A stretch of DNA of 64,000 bases from Buttiauxella sp. A111 (GTDB lineage Bacteria > Pseudomonadota > Gammaproteobacteria > Enterobacterales > Enterobacteriaceae): contig NZ_BJFN01000002.1 in assembly GCF_014189855.1 (NCBI RefSeq), forward strand, positions 248,001 through 312,000, given 5' to 3'. Below are positions 27,701-36,185 of the stretch, in pieces (positions within the stretch are counted from its first letter, which is position 1; each line of letters opens with the position of its first letter). Below the pieces are notes generated by a model that was not told where the DNA came from, searched no databases, and saw nothing but the letters and a program-made list of their open reading frames with translations. Position numbers and translations under genes: made by a program.

Positions 27701-30700
27701 GGTAATCGAATCAATCGAAATCGTGGCATCCGCGTGGGTATCAACCGAGACATTATGCGTGAGCACCGCATGTGCAACGTTGTGTGCCGCATCATTACTG
27801 GTCACCGTCACCGTCACCGCATTATCGCCTTCATGAAGGACTCCGCGCGGGATCGCCACTTCGTAATGCAGGTTACCGTAAGCATCAGCAACGACCTTGC
27901 CGTGGTAGTTGTGGCCCCAAACATTGACCACTACCGGGTCACCGTCTTTTGCATCAATGCCACTCACATCGCCACTGATAAACGTTGCGCTGTTGGATTC
28001 CGCAGCATTGACCCAGTTATCACCTGCCACGGTGTTGATCGTTATCGCGTTATTGGCATGGTTATCGATATGAACCGTGTGATCGGTGGTCACTGTGACT
28101 TCGTTGTGCGCCGCATCATGAGAGGTCACCGAGGCGGTAAACTTAACGTCCCGGTCTATTTCGCCTTCGCTATTTTGACCAAACGCCGAGGAATCAACAT
28201 CGATGCGGTAACCCAGATGGCCTTTGCCATCCAGATCAACCACCGTATCTGAGTATGTGTGCCCGTTAATCTCGAGGGTGACGATATCACCCACTTTGGC
28301 ATCGCCATCTACCGTACCGGTGATGGTCTGCTTAGGCTGGGCCAGCTCATCGTGATTGAGTATGTTGTCCTCGGTCACGCCATTAAGCGTAATCGTCGCG
28401 TCAGCGTGGGTGTCCAGCGTGACGTTCTTATGAGCCGTCGCAATGGCTTCGTTGCCCAACGCATCGTGACTGGTTAGCGTCACCACCACATCATTCTTGC
28501 CTTCGTGCAGCGCACTTGTTGGCACCGGGACTTCGTAGCGCAGGTGGCCGTGGTTATTCACTACTACGCCAGTGAACGTTTGGTTATTGACGGTCACAAC
28601 AACCGGATCACCTTCTTTTGCATCACCGCTCACACCGCCGGTAATCAGCGTATCTTGCGCGGACTCTTTGGCGTTGACATAACCATCGCCTGATACGGTA
28701 TTCATCGTCAGACCGGTAACCGCGAAGTTATCGACATGAACCGTGTGCTCAGTCGTCACGGTCACTTCATTGTTGACGGCATCATGGGAGGTGACGGACG
28801 CGGTGAATTTCACATCCCCGTCAATTTTGGTGTTGTTATCACCGAATGCCGAAGAGTCCACCGGGATTTTATAGCCCAGCGTGCCGTCGCCCATCTCGAT
28901 AACGTGGCCGGTATATTTGTTCCCGTTAAAGTCCAGAATGACGACATCACCTTTATGCGCATCACCACCGACCGTTCCGGTGATCATATGCTTTTGCTCA
29001 GCCATTTCAGCGTGGCTCAGGGTGTTATCTTTGGTGACACGATCAACGGTGATAGAAGCATCCGCATGGGTATCCAGCGTGACGTTATGATGCTCGGTCG
29101 CAATCGCTTCGTTACCCACCTTATCGTGGCTGGTCACCGTCACGGTGACATTATTTGCACCTTCTTTAAGTGCGCCACTCGGCACGGCAACTTTATAGAC
29201 AAGATGGCCGTTTTCATAAGACACCTTGCCGAAGAACGGCTGTACATGCCCATCCAGGCGCACTTCCACAACGTCACCCGCTTTCGCATCCGGCCCGGTG
29301 ACATCGCCCGTGATGAGAGTGTCGTGCAGGGACTCTTTAAAGCTAACGATGTTATCGCCCGCAACGGTGTGAATCGTCACGCCGTTATTGGCGTGGTTAT
29401 CAATGTGTACGGTGTGTTCGGTGGTCTGGGTAACCTCGTTGCCCGCTTTGTCGTGGGCGGTCACGCTGGCGGTGAATTTAACGTCGGTGTCGATTTCACC
29501 CTGGTTATTACTGAACGCTGAAGAGTCCACCGGGATTTGATAGCCCTGCGTGCCGTCGCTCAGCTCAATCACGTTGCCGGTGTATTTGTGCCCGTTAATA
29601 TCGAGCTCAACAACGTCGCCTTTACGCGCATCGCCATCCACCACGCCGCTGATCATCTGGTGCGCTTTATCCAGCTCGGTGTGGTTCAGCACATTGTCGT
29701 CGGTGACGCTGTCAATCGTGATGGTCGCTTTAGCCTGGGTGTCGAGCGTGACGGTTTTGTGCTCCGTCGCAACCGCTTCGTTACCCACGCCGTCATGGCT
29801 GGTGACCGTGACCTGCACGTCGTTTTTCCCTTCGTGCAACAGGTCGCTGTGCACCGCCACATCGTAGTGCAGTCTGCCGCGCGCATCCGCGAACACTTCA
29901 CCTTTAAAGTCGTGCCCGTCCACGCGCACCACCACAAGATCGCCCGCTTTCGCATCCGGCCCGTTGACGATACCGGTGATGTGCGTCGGCCCTTCGGACT
30001 CCGTTTTATTGACTACGTTATCGCCCGCAACGGTGTTGATGGTCATGCCGTTATTGGCGTGATTATCAATGTGTACCGTGTCTTCGGTGGTCTGAATAAC
30101 CTCGTTGCCCGCTTTGTCGTGGGACGTCACGCGGGCGGTGAATTTAACGTCGGTGTCGATTTCACCCTGGTTATTACTGAACGCCGAGGAGTCCACCGGG
30201 ATTTGATAGCCCAGCGTGCCGTCGCTCAGCTCAATCACGTTGCCGGTGTATTTGTGCCCGTTAATATCCAGCTCAACAACGTCGCCTTTACGCGCATCGC
30301 CATCCACCACGCCGCTGATCATCTGGTGCGCTTTGCCCAGCTCGGTATGATTCAGCACGTTGTCGTCGGTGACGCTGTCAATCGAGAGGGTCGCTTTGGC
30401 CTGGGTGTCGAGCGTGACGTTTTTGTGCTCCGTCGCGATGGCTTCGTTACCCACTCTGTCATGGCTGGTGACCGTGACCTGCACGTCGTTTTTCCCTTCG
30501 TGCAACAGGTCGCTGTGCACCGCCACATCGTAGTGCAGCCTGCCGCGCGCATCCGCGAACACTTCACCTTTAAAGTCGTGCCCGTCCACGCGCACCACCA
30601 CATGATCACCCGCTTTCGCATCCGGCCCGTTAACGATACCGGTGATGTGTGTCGGCCCTTCGGACTCCGTTTTATTGACCACGTTATCGCCCGCAACGGT

Positions 30701-33700
30701 GTGAATCGTCACCCCGTTATTGGCATGATTATCAATGTGTACGGTGTGTTCGGTGGTCTGAATAACCTCGTTGCCGGCTTTGTCGTAGGCGGTCACGCTG
30801 GCGGTAAACGTCACATTCCCGTCGATTTCACCCTGGTTATTACTGAACGCTGAAGAGTCCACCGGGATTTGATAGCCCAGTTTTCCGTCGGCTAGTTCGA
30901 TAACCTCGCCGGAATATTTATGACCGTTAATGTCGAGCTCAACAACGTCGCCTTTACGCGCATCGCCATCCACCACGCCGCTGATCAACTGGTGCGCTTT
31001 ATCCAGTTCCGTGTGGTTTAGCACATTGTCTTTAGTGACATCATCAATCGCGATGGTCGCTTTAGCATGGGTGTCGAGCGTGACGGTTTTGTGCTCCGTC
31101 GTAACCGCTTCGTTACCCACGCCGTCATGGCTGGTGACAGTGACCTGCACATCATTGCGGCCTTCGTTGAACAGGTCGGTGTGTACCGCCACATCGTAGT
31201 GCAGCCTGCCGCGCGCATCCGCGAACACTTCACCTTTAAAGTCGTGCCCGTCCACGCGCACCACCACAAGATCGCCCGCTTTTGAATCCGGCCCGTTGAC
31301 GATACCGGTGATGTGCGTCGGCCCTTCGGACTCCGTTTTATTGACCACGTTATCGCCCGCAACGGTGTTGATGGTCATGCCGTTATTGGCGTGGTTATCA
31401 ATGTGTACCGTGTGTTCGGTGGTCTGAATAACCTCGTTGCCCGCTTTGTCGTGGGACGTCACGCGGGCGGTGAATTTAACGTCGGTGTCGATTTCACCCT
31501 GGTTATTACTGAACGCCGAGGAGTCCACCGGGATTTGATAGCCCAGCGTGCCGTCGCTCAGCTCAATCACGTTGCCGGTGTATTTGTGTCCGTTAATATC
31601 CAGCTCAACAACGTCGCCTTTACGCGCATCGCCATCCACCACGCCACTGATCAACTGGTGCGCTTTGCCCAGCTCGGTGTGGTTGAGCACGTTGTCGTCG
31701 GTAACGCTGTTGATCGAGATAGTCGCTTTGGCCTGGGTGTCGAGCGTGACGGTTTTGTGCTCAATAGCTATTGCGGTGTTACCGGCATCATCGACACCCG
31801 TCACCATCACCTGCACGTCGTTACTGCCTTCGTTCAGGGCGTTTGTTGGCACCGGCACTTCATAGCGCAGGTGGCCGCTTTCATCGACGGTCACCGCGCC
31901 GTAAAATTCTTTGCCATTGACGCTCACCACCACGTGATCGCCCACCTGCGCGTCACCGGTGACTTCACCGCTGATAAACGTCGGCATACGGGATTCGGTC
32001 ATGTTAACGGTGTTGTCACCGGCCACGGTATCAATGGTCAGGGCGTTATGCGCCTGGGTATCGAGCACGATAGTTTTGTGCTCAACGGCGATGGCCGTGT
32101 TACCCGCATCATCGACGCCGGTGACCATCACCTGCACGTCGTTACTACCTTCGCTCAGCGCATCAGTCGGCACCGGCACTTCATAGCGCAGGTGACCGTT
32201 TTCATCGACGGTGACCGCGCCGTAAAACTCTTTGCCGTTGACGCTGACCACCACACGATCGCCCACCTGCGCGTCACCGGTAATCTCGCCGCTAATCAAT
32301 GTCGGCATGCGGGATTCGGCGGTATTCACGGTGTTGTCACCGGCCACAGTGTCGATGGTCAGGGCGTTATGCGCCTGAGTGTCGAGCACCACGGTTTTGT
32401 GTTCCACCGCAATCGCGGTGTTACCCGCATCATCGACGCCGGTGACCATCACCTGCACGTCGTTGCTGCCTTCGTTCAGGGCGTTGGTCGGTACCGGCAC
32501 TTCATAGCGCAGGTGACCGTTGTCATCGGCTGTGACTTCACCATAGAACTCTTTGCCGTTAACGCTCACCACCACGTGATCGCCCACCTGCGCGTCGCCC
32601 GTGACTTCGCCGCTAATCAATGTCGGCATACGGGATTCGGCAGCGTTCACGGTGTTGTCACCGGCCACGGTGTCGATGGTCAGGGCATTGTGCGCCTGGG
32701 TGTCGAGCACCACGGTTTTGTGCTCAACGGCGATGGCCGTGTTACCCGCATCATCAACGCCCGTCACCATCACCTGCACGTCGTTACTGCCTTCGCTCAG
32801 CGCATCAGTCGGCACCGGCACCTCATAGCGCAGGTGGCCGTTTTCATCGACGGTCACCGCGCCGTAAAACTCTTTACCGTTGACGCTGACCACCACATGA
32901 TCGCCCACCTGCGCGTCGCCGGTGACCTCACCGCTGATAAGAGTCGGCATGCGGGATTCGGCAGCGTTGACCACGTTGTCAGTCGCCACGGTGTCGATGG
33001 TCAGGGCATTGTGCGCCTGAGTGTCGAGGACCACGGTTTTGTGTTCCACCGCAATCGCGGTATTACCGGCATCATCAACACCGGTGACCATCACCTGCAC
33101 GTCGTTACTACCTTCACTCAGCGCATCGGTCGGCACCGGCACTTCGTAGCGCAGATGACCGTGTTCATCGACGGTGACCGCGCCGTAAAATTCTTTGCCG
33201 TTAACACTGACCACGACTTTATCGCCCACCTGCGCGTCGCCGGTCACCTCACCGCTGATCAGGGTTGGCATGCTGGATTCGGCGGTATTCACGGTGTTAT
33301 CACCGGCCACCTTATCAATAGTCAGGGCGTTGTGCGCCTGAGTGTCGAGCACCACGGTTTTGTGTTCCACCGCAATCGCGGTATTACCGGCATCATCGAC
33401 GCCGGTGACCATCACCTGCACGTCGTTACTGCCTTCGCTCAGCGCGTTTGTTGGCACCGGCACCTCATAGCGCAGGTGGCCGTTTTCATCGACGGTGACT
33501 TCCCCGTAGAACGATTGGCCGTTGACGCTGACCACCACGCGGTCACCCGCCTGCGCATCACCCGTGACTGCACCGCTGATCAAAGTTGGCATGCGTGATT
33601 CATGGGCGTTCACGGTGTTATCACCCGCCACGGTGTCGATGGTCAGGGCGTTATGCGCCTGGGTATCGAGCACGATGGTTTTGTGTTCCACCGCAATCGC

Positions 33701-35728
33701 GGTGTTACCGGCATCATCGACACCCGTCACCATCACCTGCACGTCGTTACTGCCTTCGAGCAGGGCGTCGGTCGGTACCGGCACCTCATAGCGCAGGTGC
33801 CCGTTTTCATCGACGGTCACCGCGCCGTAGAACGATTGGCCGTTAACGCTGACCACCACGTGATCGCCGACCTGCGCATCACCGGTGACCTCGCCGCTGA
33901 TCAAAGTTGGCATACGGGATTCGGCAGCGTTGACCACGTTGTCAGTCGCCACGGTATCAATGGTCAGGGCATTGTGCGCCTGGGTGTCGAGCACCACGGT
34001 TTTATGTTCCACCGCAATTGCCGTATTACCGGCATCATCAACGCCGGTGACCATCACCTGCACGTCGTTACTGCCTTCGGTCAGCGCGTCGGTTGGCACC
34101 GGCACTTCATAGCGCAGATGGCCGTTTTCATCGACGGTCACCGCGCCGTAGAACGATTGGCCGTTAACGCTGACTACCACGTGATCGCCCACCTGCGCGT
34201 CACCCGTGATCTCGCCGCTAATCAAAGTTGGCATGCGGGATTCAGCAGCGTTGACCACGTTGTCAGTCGCCACGGTGTCGATGGTCAGGGCGTTGTGCGC
34301 CTGGGTATCGAGCGTGATGGTTTTGTGCTCAATGGCAATGGCTTCGTTACCCGCCGCATCGTGGCTGACGAGCTGGACTTGTACGTCATTAGCCCCTTCT
34401 TTGAGAAGGTGGGTTGGAACCGGCACTTCGTAGTGCAACTGGCCGTTATCGTTCACGACAACACCGTGGAAATCGCGGCCACCTACCGTCACGGTAACCG
34501 GGTCGCCTTCATGAGCATCGCCACCGACCACACCCGTTATCATGGTTGGCATGCGGGATTCGGCAGTGTTAACGATGTCATCGCCTGCCACGGTTTGGAT
34601 TGAAAGGGTGTTATGAACGTCGAGATCGATTTCAACGTGATGGTCAGAAGAGACTTGAATGGTGTTACCTGCTTCATCCGTTGAGGTCACAGTGGCATGG
34701 ATGTTCGGGTCGGCCAGCAGCCCCTGGGTGGAAACATCAATGCGATAACCCAACACACCATTTCCCAGGTCGATAACCAAGTCGGTGTATTCATGCCCAT
34801 TCACGGTGAGGGTAATTTTATCGCCGATTCTGGCATCCCCGGAGACCGTGCCATGAACAGAAGTCTGCGCATGATGGGATTCGGCAATATTGATAACGTT
34901 ATCTGCCGTAACGTTATCGATGGTGATGTTGTCATGGAGCGCGATGGTGTCGATTTGTGCTTCAGCCGTGCTGACTGCCGTGCGGCCTGAAACATCTGTG
35001 GCGGTTGCGATAACGGTAATCTCACCTTCAGCAAGACCACTTAAATCAGGTTGAGTTGTCCAGTGACCATTTTGAACATCCACTTCAATCGTCAATGTGT
35101 TTTTTTGGCTATCGGTAAACGTCAGCGTCACATGATTCTGGTTACTGGTGCCGTTGATAGTGGCGTGATTTATTTCATTTTTGTTAATGAAGCCATCGTT
35201 ACCCGCAAAATCATCAATCTGAACTAACGGAGGGAGAACGGGAGGAGAACCCGCCGTCCTGGCACCTTCGGGCAACTCATGTGTCCATGTTGGCGCGCCC
35301 AGGCCCTGAGTCTTAAAACCGGCAGTCGGATCAATAATCTCCCCGGTTAATTCCAGTTGGACGTGGGTATGACCCCCGCCGCCGCCAACAATGGGCGCTG
35401 GCGTTTCGTTACCTGCGGCGGTGGCTTCTAAGGATTGGGTCGGGTCAGCGCCATCAGCAATGGCTTTTTGTAACGAAGCGACATCCTGGGCATCATGTTC
35501 CGTGCTATTTACCGCGGTTAGACCGTGTTCAGTCCAGTGGCTGTTACGGCCGAGATCCAGCGTTTTGCCATCGGGCAAAGAGACGCTGACCGCGCCGCTA
35601 CTGCCTGTGACAATCTCCTCGCCACTGTAAATTCGGTCACCTTCTTTCAAGAGACGCTGCGAGCCATCTGCTTCGATTACATAAACCTGGCCAATTACTG
35701 CTCTGATGACACCGAGTAAATTGCTCAC
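21746..35728 (-). CDS. Giant LapA/BapA-type biofilm adhesin with about 40 Ig-like domains
   Basis: This is a 4660-residue surface protein. Residues 1-100 form a retention-module/BapA-prefix domain (VIRAVIGQVYVIEADGSQ, LKEGDRIYSGEEI). TAAG follows at 103-106, the type of site LapG cuts. A glycine-rich linker (115-119) leads to about 40 Ig-like domains of roughly 105 residues, each opening with an I(D/N)xVxxDNxxNxxE pattern. They include eight near-identical 107-residue units and an alternating two-domain array of 222 residues. The last 150 residues are rich in His and Asp, with IDLSDLAHELHEG, and probably carry the type I secretion signal. No RTX GGxGxD nonapeptides are seen. It is encoded divergently from its likely exporter LapE-LapB-LapC and should be released by LapG. 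Confidence 0.95.
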   Translation of the reverse strand: MSNLLGVIRAVIGQVYVIEADGSQRLLKEGDRIYSGEEIVTGSSGAVSVSLPDGKTLDLGRNSHWTEHGLTAVNSTEHDAQDVASLQKAIADGADPTQSLEATAAGNETPAPIVGGGGGHTHVQLELTGEIIDPTAGFKTQGLGAPTWTHELPEGARTAGSPPVLPPLVQIDDFAGNDGFINKNEINHATINGTSNQNHVTLTFTDSQKNTLTIEVDVQNGHWTTQPDLSGLAEGEITVIATATDVSGRTAVSTAEAQIDTIALHDNITIDNVTADNVINIAESHHAQTSVHGTVSGDARIGDKITLTVNGHEYTDLVIDLGNGVLGYRIDVSTQGLLADPNIHATVTSTDEAGNTIQVSSDHHVEIDLDVHNTLSIQTVAGDDIVNTAESRMPTMITGVVGGDAHEGDPVTVTVGGRDFHGVVVNDNGQLHYEVPVPTHLLKEGANDVQVQLVSHDAAGNEAIAIEHKTITLDTQAHNALTIDTVATDNVVNAAESRMPTLISGEITGDAQVGDHVVVSVNGQSFYGAVTVDENGHLRYEVPVPTDALTEGSNDVQVMVTGVDDAGNTAIAVEHKTVVLDTQAHNALTIDTVATDNVVNAAESRMPTLISGEVTGDAQVGDHVVVSVNGQSFYGAVTVDENGHLRYEVPVPTDALLEGSNDVQVMVTGVDDAGNTAIAVEHKTIVLDTQAHNALTIDTVAGDNTVNAHESRMPTLISGAVTGDAQAGDRVVVSVNGQSFYGEVTVDENGHLRYEVPVPTNALSEGSNDVQVMVTGVDDAGNTAIAVEHKTVVLDTQAHNALTIDKVAGDNTVNTAESSMPTLISGEVTGDAQVGDKVVVSVNGKEFYGAVTVDEHGHLRYEVPVPTDALSEGSNDVQVMVTGVDDAGNTAIAVEHKTVVLDTQAHNALTIDTVATDNVVNAAESRMPTLISGEVTGDAQVGDHVVVSVNGKEFYGAVTVDENGHLRYEVPVPTDALSEGSNDVQVMVTGVDDAGNTAIAVEHKTVVLDTQAHNALTIDTVAGDNTVNAAESRMPTLISGEVTGDAQVGDHVVVSVNGKEFYGEVTADDNGHLRYEVPVPTNALNEGSNDVQVMVTGVDDAGNTAIAVEHKTVVLDTQAHNALTIDTVAGDNTVNTAESRMPTLISGEITGDAQVGDRVVVSVNGKEFYGAVTVDENGHLRYEVPVPTDALSEGSNDVQVMVTGVDDAGNTAIAVEHKTIVLDTQAHNALTIDTVAGDNTVNMTESRMPTFISGEVTGDAQVGDHVVVSVNGKEFYGAVTVDESGHLRYEVPVPTNALNEGSNDVQVMVTGVDDAGNTAIAIEHKTVTLDTQAKATISINSVTDDNVLNHTELGKAHQLISGVVDGDARKGDVVELDINGHKYTGNVIELSDGTLGYQIPVDSSAFSNNQGEIDTDVKFTARVTSHDKAGNEVIQTTEHTVHIDNHANNGMTINTVAGDNVVNKTESEGPTHITGIVNGPDSKAGDLVVVRVDGHDFKGEVFADARGRLHYDVAVHTDLFNEGRNDVQVTVTSHDGVGNEAVTTEHKTVTLDTHAKATIAIDDVTKDNVLNHTELDKAHQLISGVVDGDARKGDVVELDINGHKYSGEVIELADGKLGYQIPVDSSAFSNNQGEIDGNVTFTASVTAYDKAGNEVIQTTEHTVHIDNHANNGVTIHTVAGDNVVNKTESEGPTHITGIVNGPDAKAGDHVVVRVDGHDFKGEVFADARGRLHYDVAVHSDLLHEGKNDVQVTVTSHDRVGNEAIATEHKNVTLDTQAKATLSIDSVTDDNVLNHTELGKAHQMISGVVDGDARKGDVVELDINGHKYTGNVIELSDGTLGYQIPVDSSAFSNNQGEIDTDVKFTARVTSHDKAGNEVIQTTEDTVHIDNHANNGMTINTVAGDNVVNKTESEGPTHITGIVNGPDAKAGDLVVVRVDGHDFKGEVFADARGRLHYDVAVHSDLLHEGKNDVQVTVTSHDGVGNEAVATEHKTVTLDTQAKATITIDSVTDDNVLNHTELDKAHQMISGVVDGDARKGDVVELDINGHKYTGNVIELSDGTQGYQIPVDSSAFSNNQGEIDTDVKFTASVTAHDKAGNEVTQTTEHTVHIDNHANNGVTIHTVAGDNIVSFKESLHDTLITGDVTGPDAKAGDVVEVRLDGHVQPFFGKVSYENGHLVYKVAVPSGALKEGANNVTVTVTSHDKVGNEAIATEHHNVTLDTHADASITVDRVTKDNTLSHAEMAEQKHMITGTVGGDAHKGDVVILDFNGNKYTGHVIEMGDGTLGYKIPVDSSAFGDNNTKIDGDVKFTASVTSHDAVNNEVTVTTEHTVHVDNFAVTGLTMNTVSGDGYVNAKESAQDTLITGGVSGDAKEGDPVVVTVNNQTFTGVVVNNHGHLRYEVPVPTSALHEGKNDVVVTLTSHDALGNEAIATAHKNVTLDTHADATITLNGVTEDNILNHDELAQPKQTITGTVDGDAKVGDIVTLEINGHTYSDTVVDLDGKGHLGYRIDVDSSAFGQNSEGEIDRDVKFTASVTSHDAAHNEVTVTTDHTVHIDNHANNAITINTVAGDNWVNAAESNSATFISGDVSGIDAKDGDPVVVNVWGHNYHGKVVADAYGNLHYEVAIPRGVLHEGDNAVTVTVTSNDAAHNVAHAVLTHNVSVDTHADATISIDSITDDNILNHDELATPMRLVSGVVGGDAKLGDSVNLEINGHHFSGNVIDLGHGQLGYQIPVDSSAFSDNQGKIDTDVKFIASVTSTDHLNNVVTVTTEHTVHIDNHAEAGITMDIVSGDNTINQLEAKQHTTKVSGTVSGDDVHAGDKIIVTVNGHNYETTVEPQPHLNGALGYSLNILTKDVLADQNITAHVVGHDSVGNQQLAEVTTTMTVDREAVATITIDPVTANHDNMINGKESQSEFTDVTGSVGGDAKEGDLVTLHINGIDYTGRVDASHQYSISVSTHDLMVDPHITASVTVTDQANNMATAHATQDIIVDTQAIAHISVDSVTDDNTLDGEELNHRYSLVTGKVSGEMQAGDPLTLNINGHEYHGTVETLPDGKLGYEILVETRDIHTDPTIIASISVTDAAGNSVTATDHHQVNIDDHADASLTINIVSGDDILNQHDQESDTTTINGRVGGDVKIGDVVDVTVDGKVYSVKVELQKFGLGYSIDVPTKDLLHDPHIVATVSTSDAAGNTITAGATHDVSRDDHADATITIDPVTDDNTINNAEAHKDHTTITGNVTGDVHTGDQVDLTVNGQHYYGYVSDKGTYTIDVSTADLISGGDKPDIHASVMGADAAGNTLLAEFDRVVNIDTRADAEIKIGSLALNSSRDFWVIEGTVGGDAKEGDVVKIFAGGKTYETTVQRYPDGHLGFKGDHLTDPVTGRQVYIGPYDLDNNADVKVQITSTDPYGNTETATAQVQAHVTGGSNNNGTDHNGGTTTPHYSDPHATITINTVAGDNTINQTESQSPTTVVRGTVSGDVKEGDHVTVHVGGKDYDCIVSELPNLPGELGYEANVDTKDLMANPNITASVTAHNGGTVTHVFDAQAKVQVDTDVSATIQLDKIAGDNTINIAEAKNGTTTISGTVTGDGVHDGSNVTLMVNGHKITTQVHKDPATGVMTFSKDVSIDDLRQNPQVTASVDGHDKQGNVITVSNDVTVTVDTDVSAHVTIDNVTSDNVLNLNETRSVNTDITGTVSGDVEQGDHVTITVNNHKYDAVVDGSNNYKVSVLTSDLAQGKTITAEVTGHDAAQNSITVTETHGLSVDTVAEGSITINTVSGDNILSANDLSAKTTEISGVVGKDARIGDEVTITLNGHTTVVTVGELPNMNGQLGYTMQVNTADLKAELDAELTAHPNEQPHITVTVSGKDDAGNDFSQSASRPVAIDDHADVALNINNVTDDNVLNNDESKQALTEISGTVSGDVHVGNNVIVHVNGNDLIVPIEKDASGNLTFSVKVPTSDLLQNQIITYTVTGTDAVGNTVIVSEKNTITVDQTASNSIHIDTVAGDDKVNIKEFGQPTTHVTGTVTGDAHDGDPVTLTVNGNTFTGVVADHDGKLTYDIAVDNSALKEGPNSVEVSVTGKDAAGNTATSTDTHNITLDTNIDGSITLDPVAGDNVINTKESAHVSVTGTVDGDAQRGDIVTLNVNGHTIQTKVVPVGDHLGYDVKVVKGWLHEGYNDVEVSVRIRDNAGNKLIATHKQDVVLDTHADASITVNAITADNTINAHESAHISVTGTVNGDAKEGDAVTLEINGHAVTTTVKDLGDHLGYDVEIKKAWLHEGHNDVNASVDVTDKAGNHFTATQTHPVFVDTLIDASITINPLATQNVVNAKDPEHITVSGQVGQDVKLGEHVTLQVNHHTFTTEVKMINGHLGYEAQMDKSWLSEGDNELKVRVTTEDHAGNTRSAYSHQTIQLDTQADATLTVNKVAGDNHINAHEAHHELTHITGQVEGDVQKGAHITATFGGKHYEAILHETDGHLTYDIPVNTADFHPGDNKVTVSIAAHDEHGNTGSASQEVNVTLDAASRHGKESHELADKPHHAAHAAAHDNGLSNLFDDSHESLTFELHHPEKDHHSSDDHQVFTGKASDHHGKIDLSDLAHELHEGTDITQLIKGGDAHGGKGDAVHSIHTGGDPAPLVTHDAHGSSSYTLDHLLAKPEHYSH
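29400..31731 (-). repeat. Two-domain tandem repeat, 666-bp period, about 3.5 copies, in the adhesin gene
   Basis: The segment CGATTTCACCCTGGTTATT recurs at 29491, 30157, 30823 and 31489, exactly 666 bp (222 residues) apart. Each unit encodes two unlike Ig-like domains: one with DNVLNHTEL and SAFSNNQGEID, the next with DNVVNKTESEGPTHITG. Long stretches are almost identical at DNA level. Boundaries are approximate. Confidence 0.9.
31722..34290 (-). repeat. Tandem array of eight near-identical 321-bp units in the adhesin gene
   Basis: Segments of the form CAGGGCGTTATG recur at 32039, 32360 and 32681 and onward every 321 bp (107 residues). Eight units encode Ig-like domains with ESRMPTLISGEVTGDAQVGD. 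Differences are mostly silent or swap a few blocks such as NGQSFYG and NGKEFYG, which are shuffled between units. Boundaries are approximate. Confidence 0.92.
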
Positions 35729-35763
35729 CGTACCCTCTCTTGAATATCTTCGTTATTTTTATT

Positions 35764-35820
35764 GACCCGTCACGCTTCAAGCTGCATGTGCATTAGCTGC
35801 AACTCGAATTATTTTGGGTA
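35764..35820. repeat. Internally deleted ERIC element, about 57 bp
   Basis: Both ERIC ends are present (GACCCGTCACGCTTCAAGCT and the reverse-oriented CTCGAATTATTTTGGGTA) but the core with the TTAC/GTAAG palindrome is missing. This leaves about 57 bp of the usual 125. Internal deletions are known for this family. Confidence 0.75.
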
Positions 35821-35890
35821 CAAGTGCTGCGATAATTTAAATAATTAATAACATTGTTTTTTCATTCATCGAATACAACGAAATAATAAA

Positions 35891-35910
35891 AATGCCCATT
35901 AATGGACATT
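35891..35910. promoter_or_regulatory. Candidate operator: 20-bp palindrome in the adhesin-lapE promoter region
   Basis: The sequence AATGCCCATTAATGGACATT is palindromic except for one pair. It shares AATGGACATT with the inverted repeat at 13941-13962. It also shares ATTAATGGACA with the minus strand at 43829-43839, upstream of the MHYT-GGDEF gene. A common regulator is possible; none is recognised. Confidence 0.35.
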
Positions 35911-36185
35911 CCTTATTTATCGCTAATTAATAAATGTAGAAAAAAACACAGTTATTATAATTCTAAAATCGCGAGCTTGACTGGTTATTAAATATAATCA
36001 AAAATGACGCAAAGTGAAACATCACATTACAAAACATTAAATTCTATTTCGAATGAAAGTCCATTTAATGCAATCAGACAAACACTCTGCACTTGTTAAT
36101 TAGTATGATGTTTCGTGTTAAAGCACAAAGGGATATAAGGCGTGGTATAGGGATATCAATAACGCGCATAATAAGGCTTCATTAC

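Larger units (their letters stand above)
35729..36185. promoter_or_regulatory. Divergent promoter region between adhesin and lapE
   Basis: These 457 AT-rich bp separate the adhesin (minus) and lapE (plus) and must drive both. They contain a shortened ERIC element at 35764-35820, a 20-bp palindrome at 35891-35910, and a related half-site AAATGGACTTTC (minus strand, about 36056-36067). No -10/-35 pair was assigned with confidence, and no gene is seen. Confidence 0.65.

Noticed and set aside
31313-33598. A 761-codon open frame antisense to the adhesin gene, and many shorter ones between 21848 and 35719
   Set aside because: They are shadows of the repetitive coding strand; the tandem repeats carry the same stop-free antisense frame from unit to unit. 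No ribosome-binding site or known domain.
29400-34290. CRISPR-like array suggested by regular direct repeats
   Set aside because: Repeats are 321 and 666 bp, coding and in frame with the adhesin, with no short repeat-spacer pattern.
36014-36025. GTGA-N4-TCAC upstream of lapE, resembling a CRP site
   Set aside because: The spacer is four bases rather than the six of CRP sites, so I do not call it a CRP operator.
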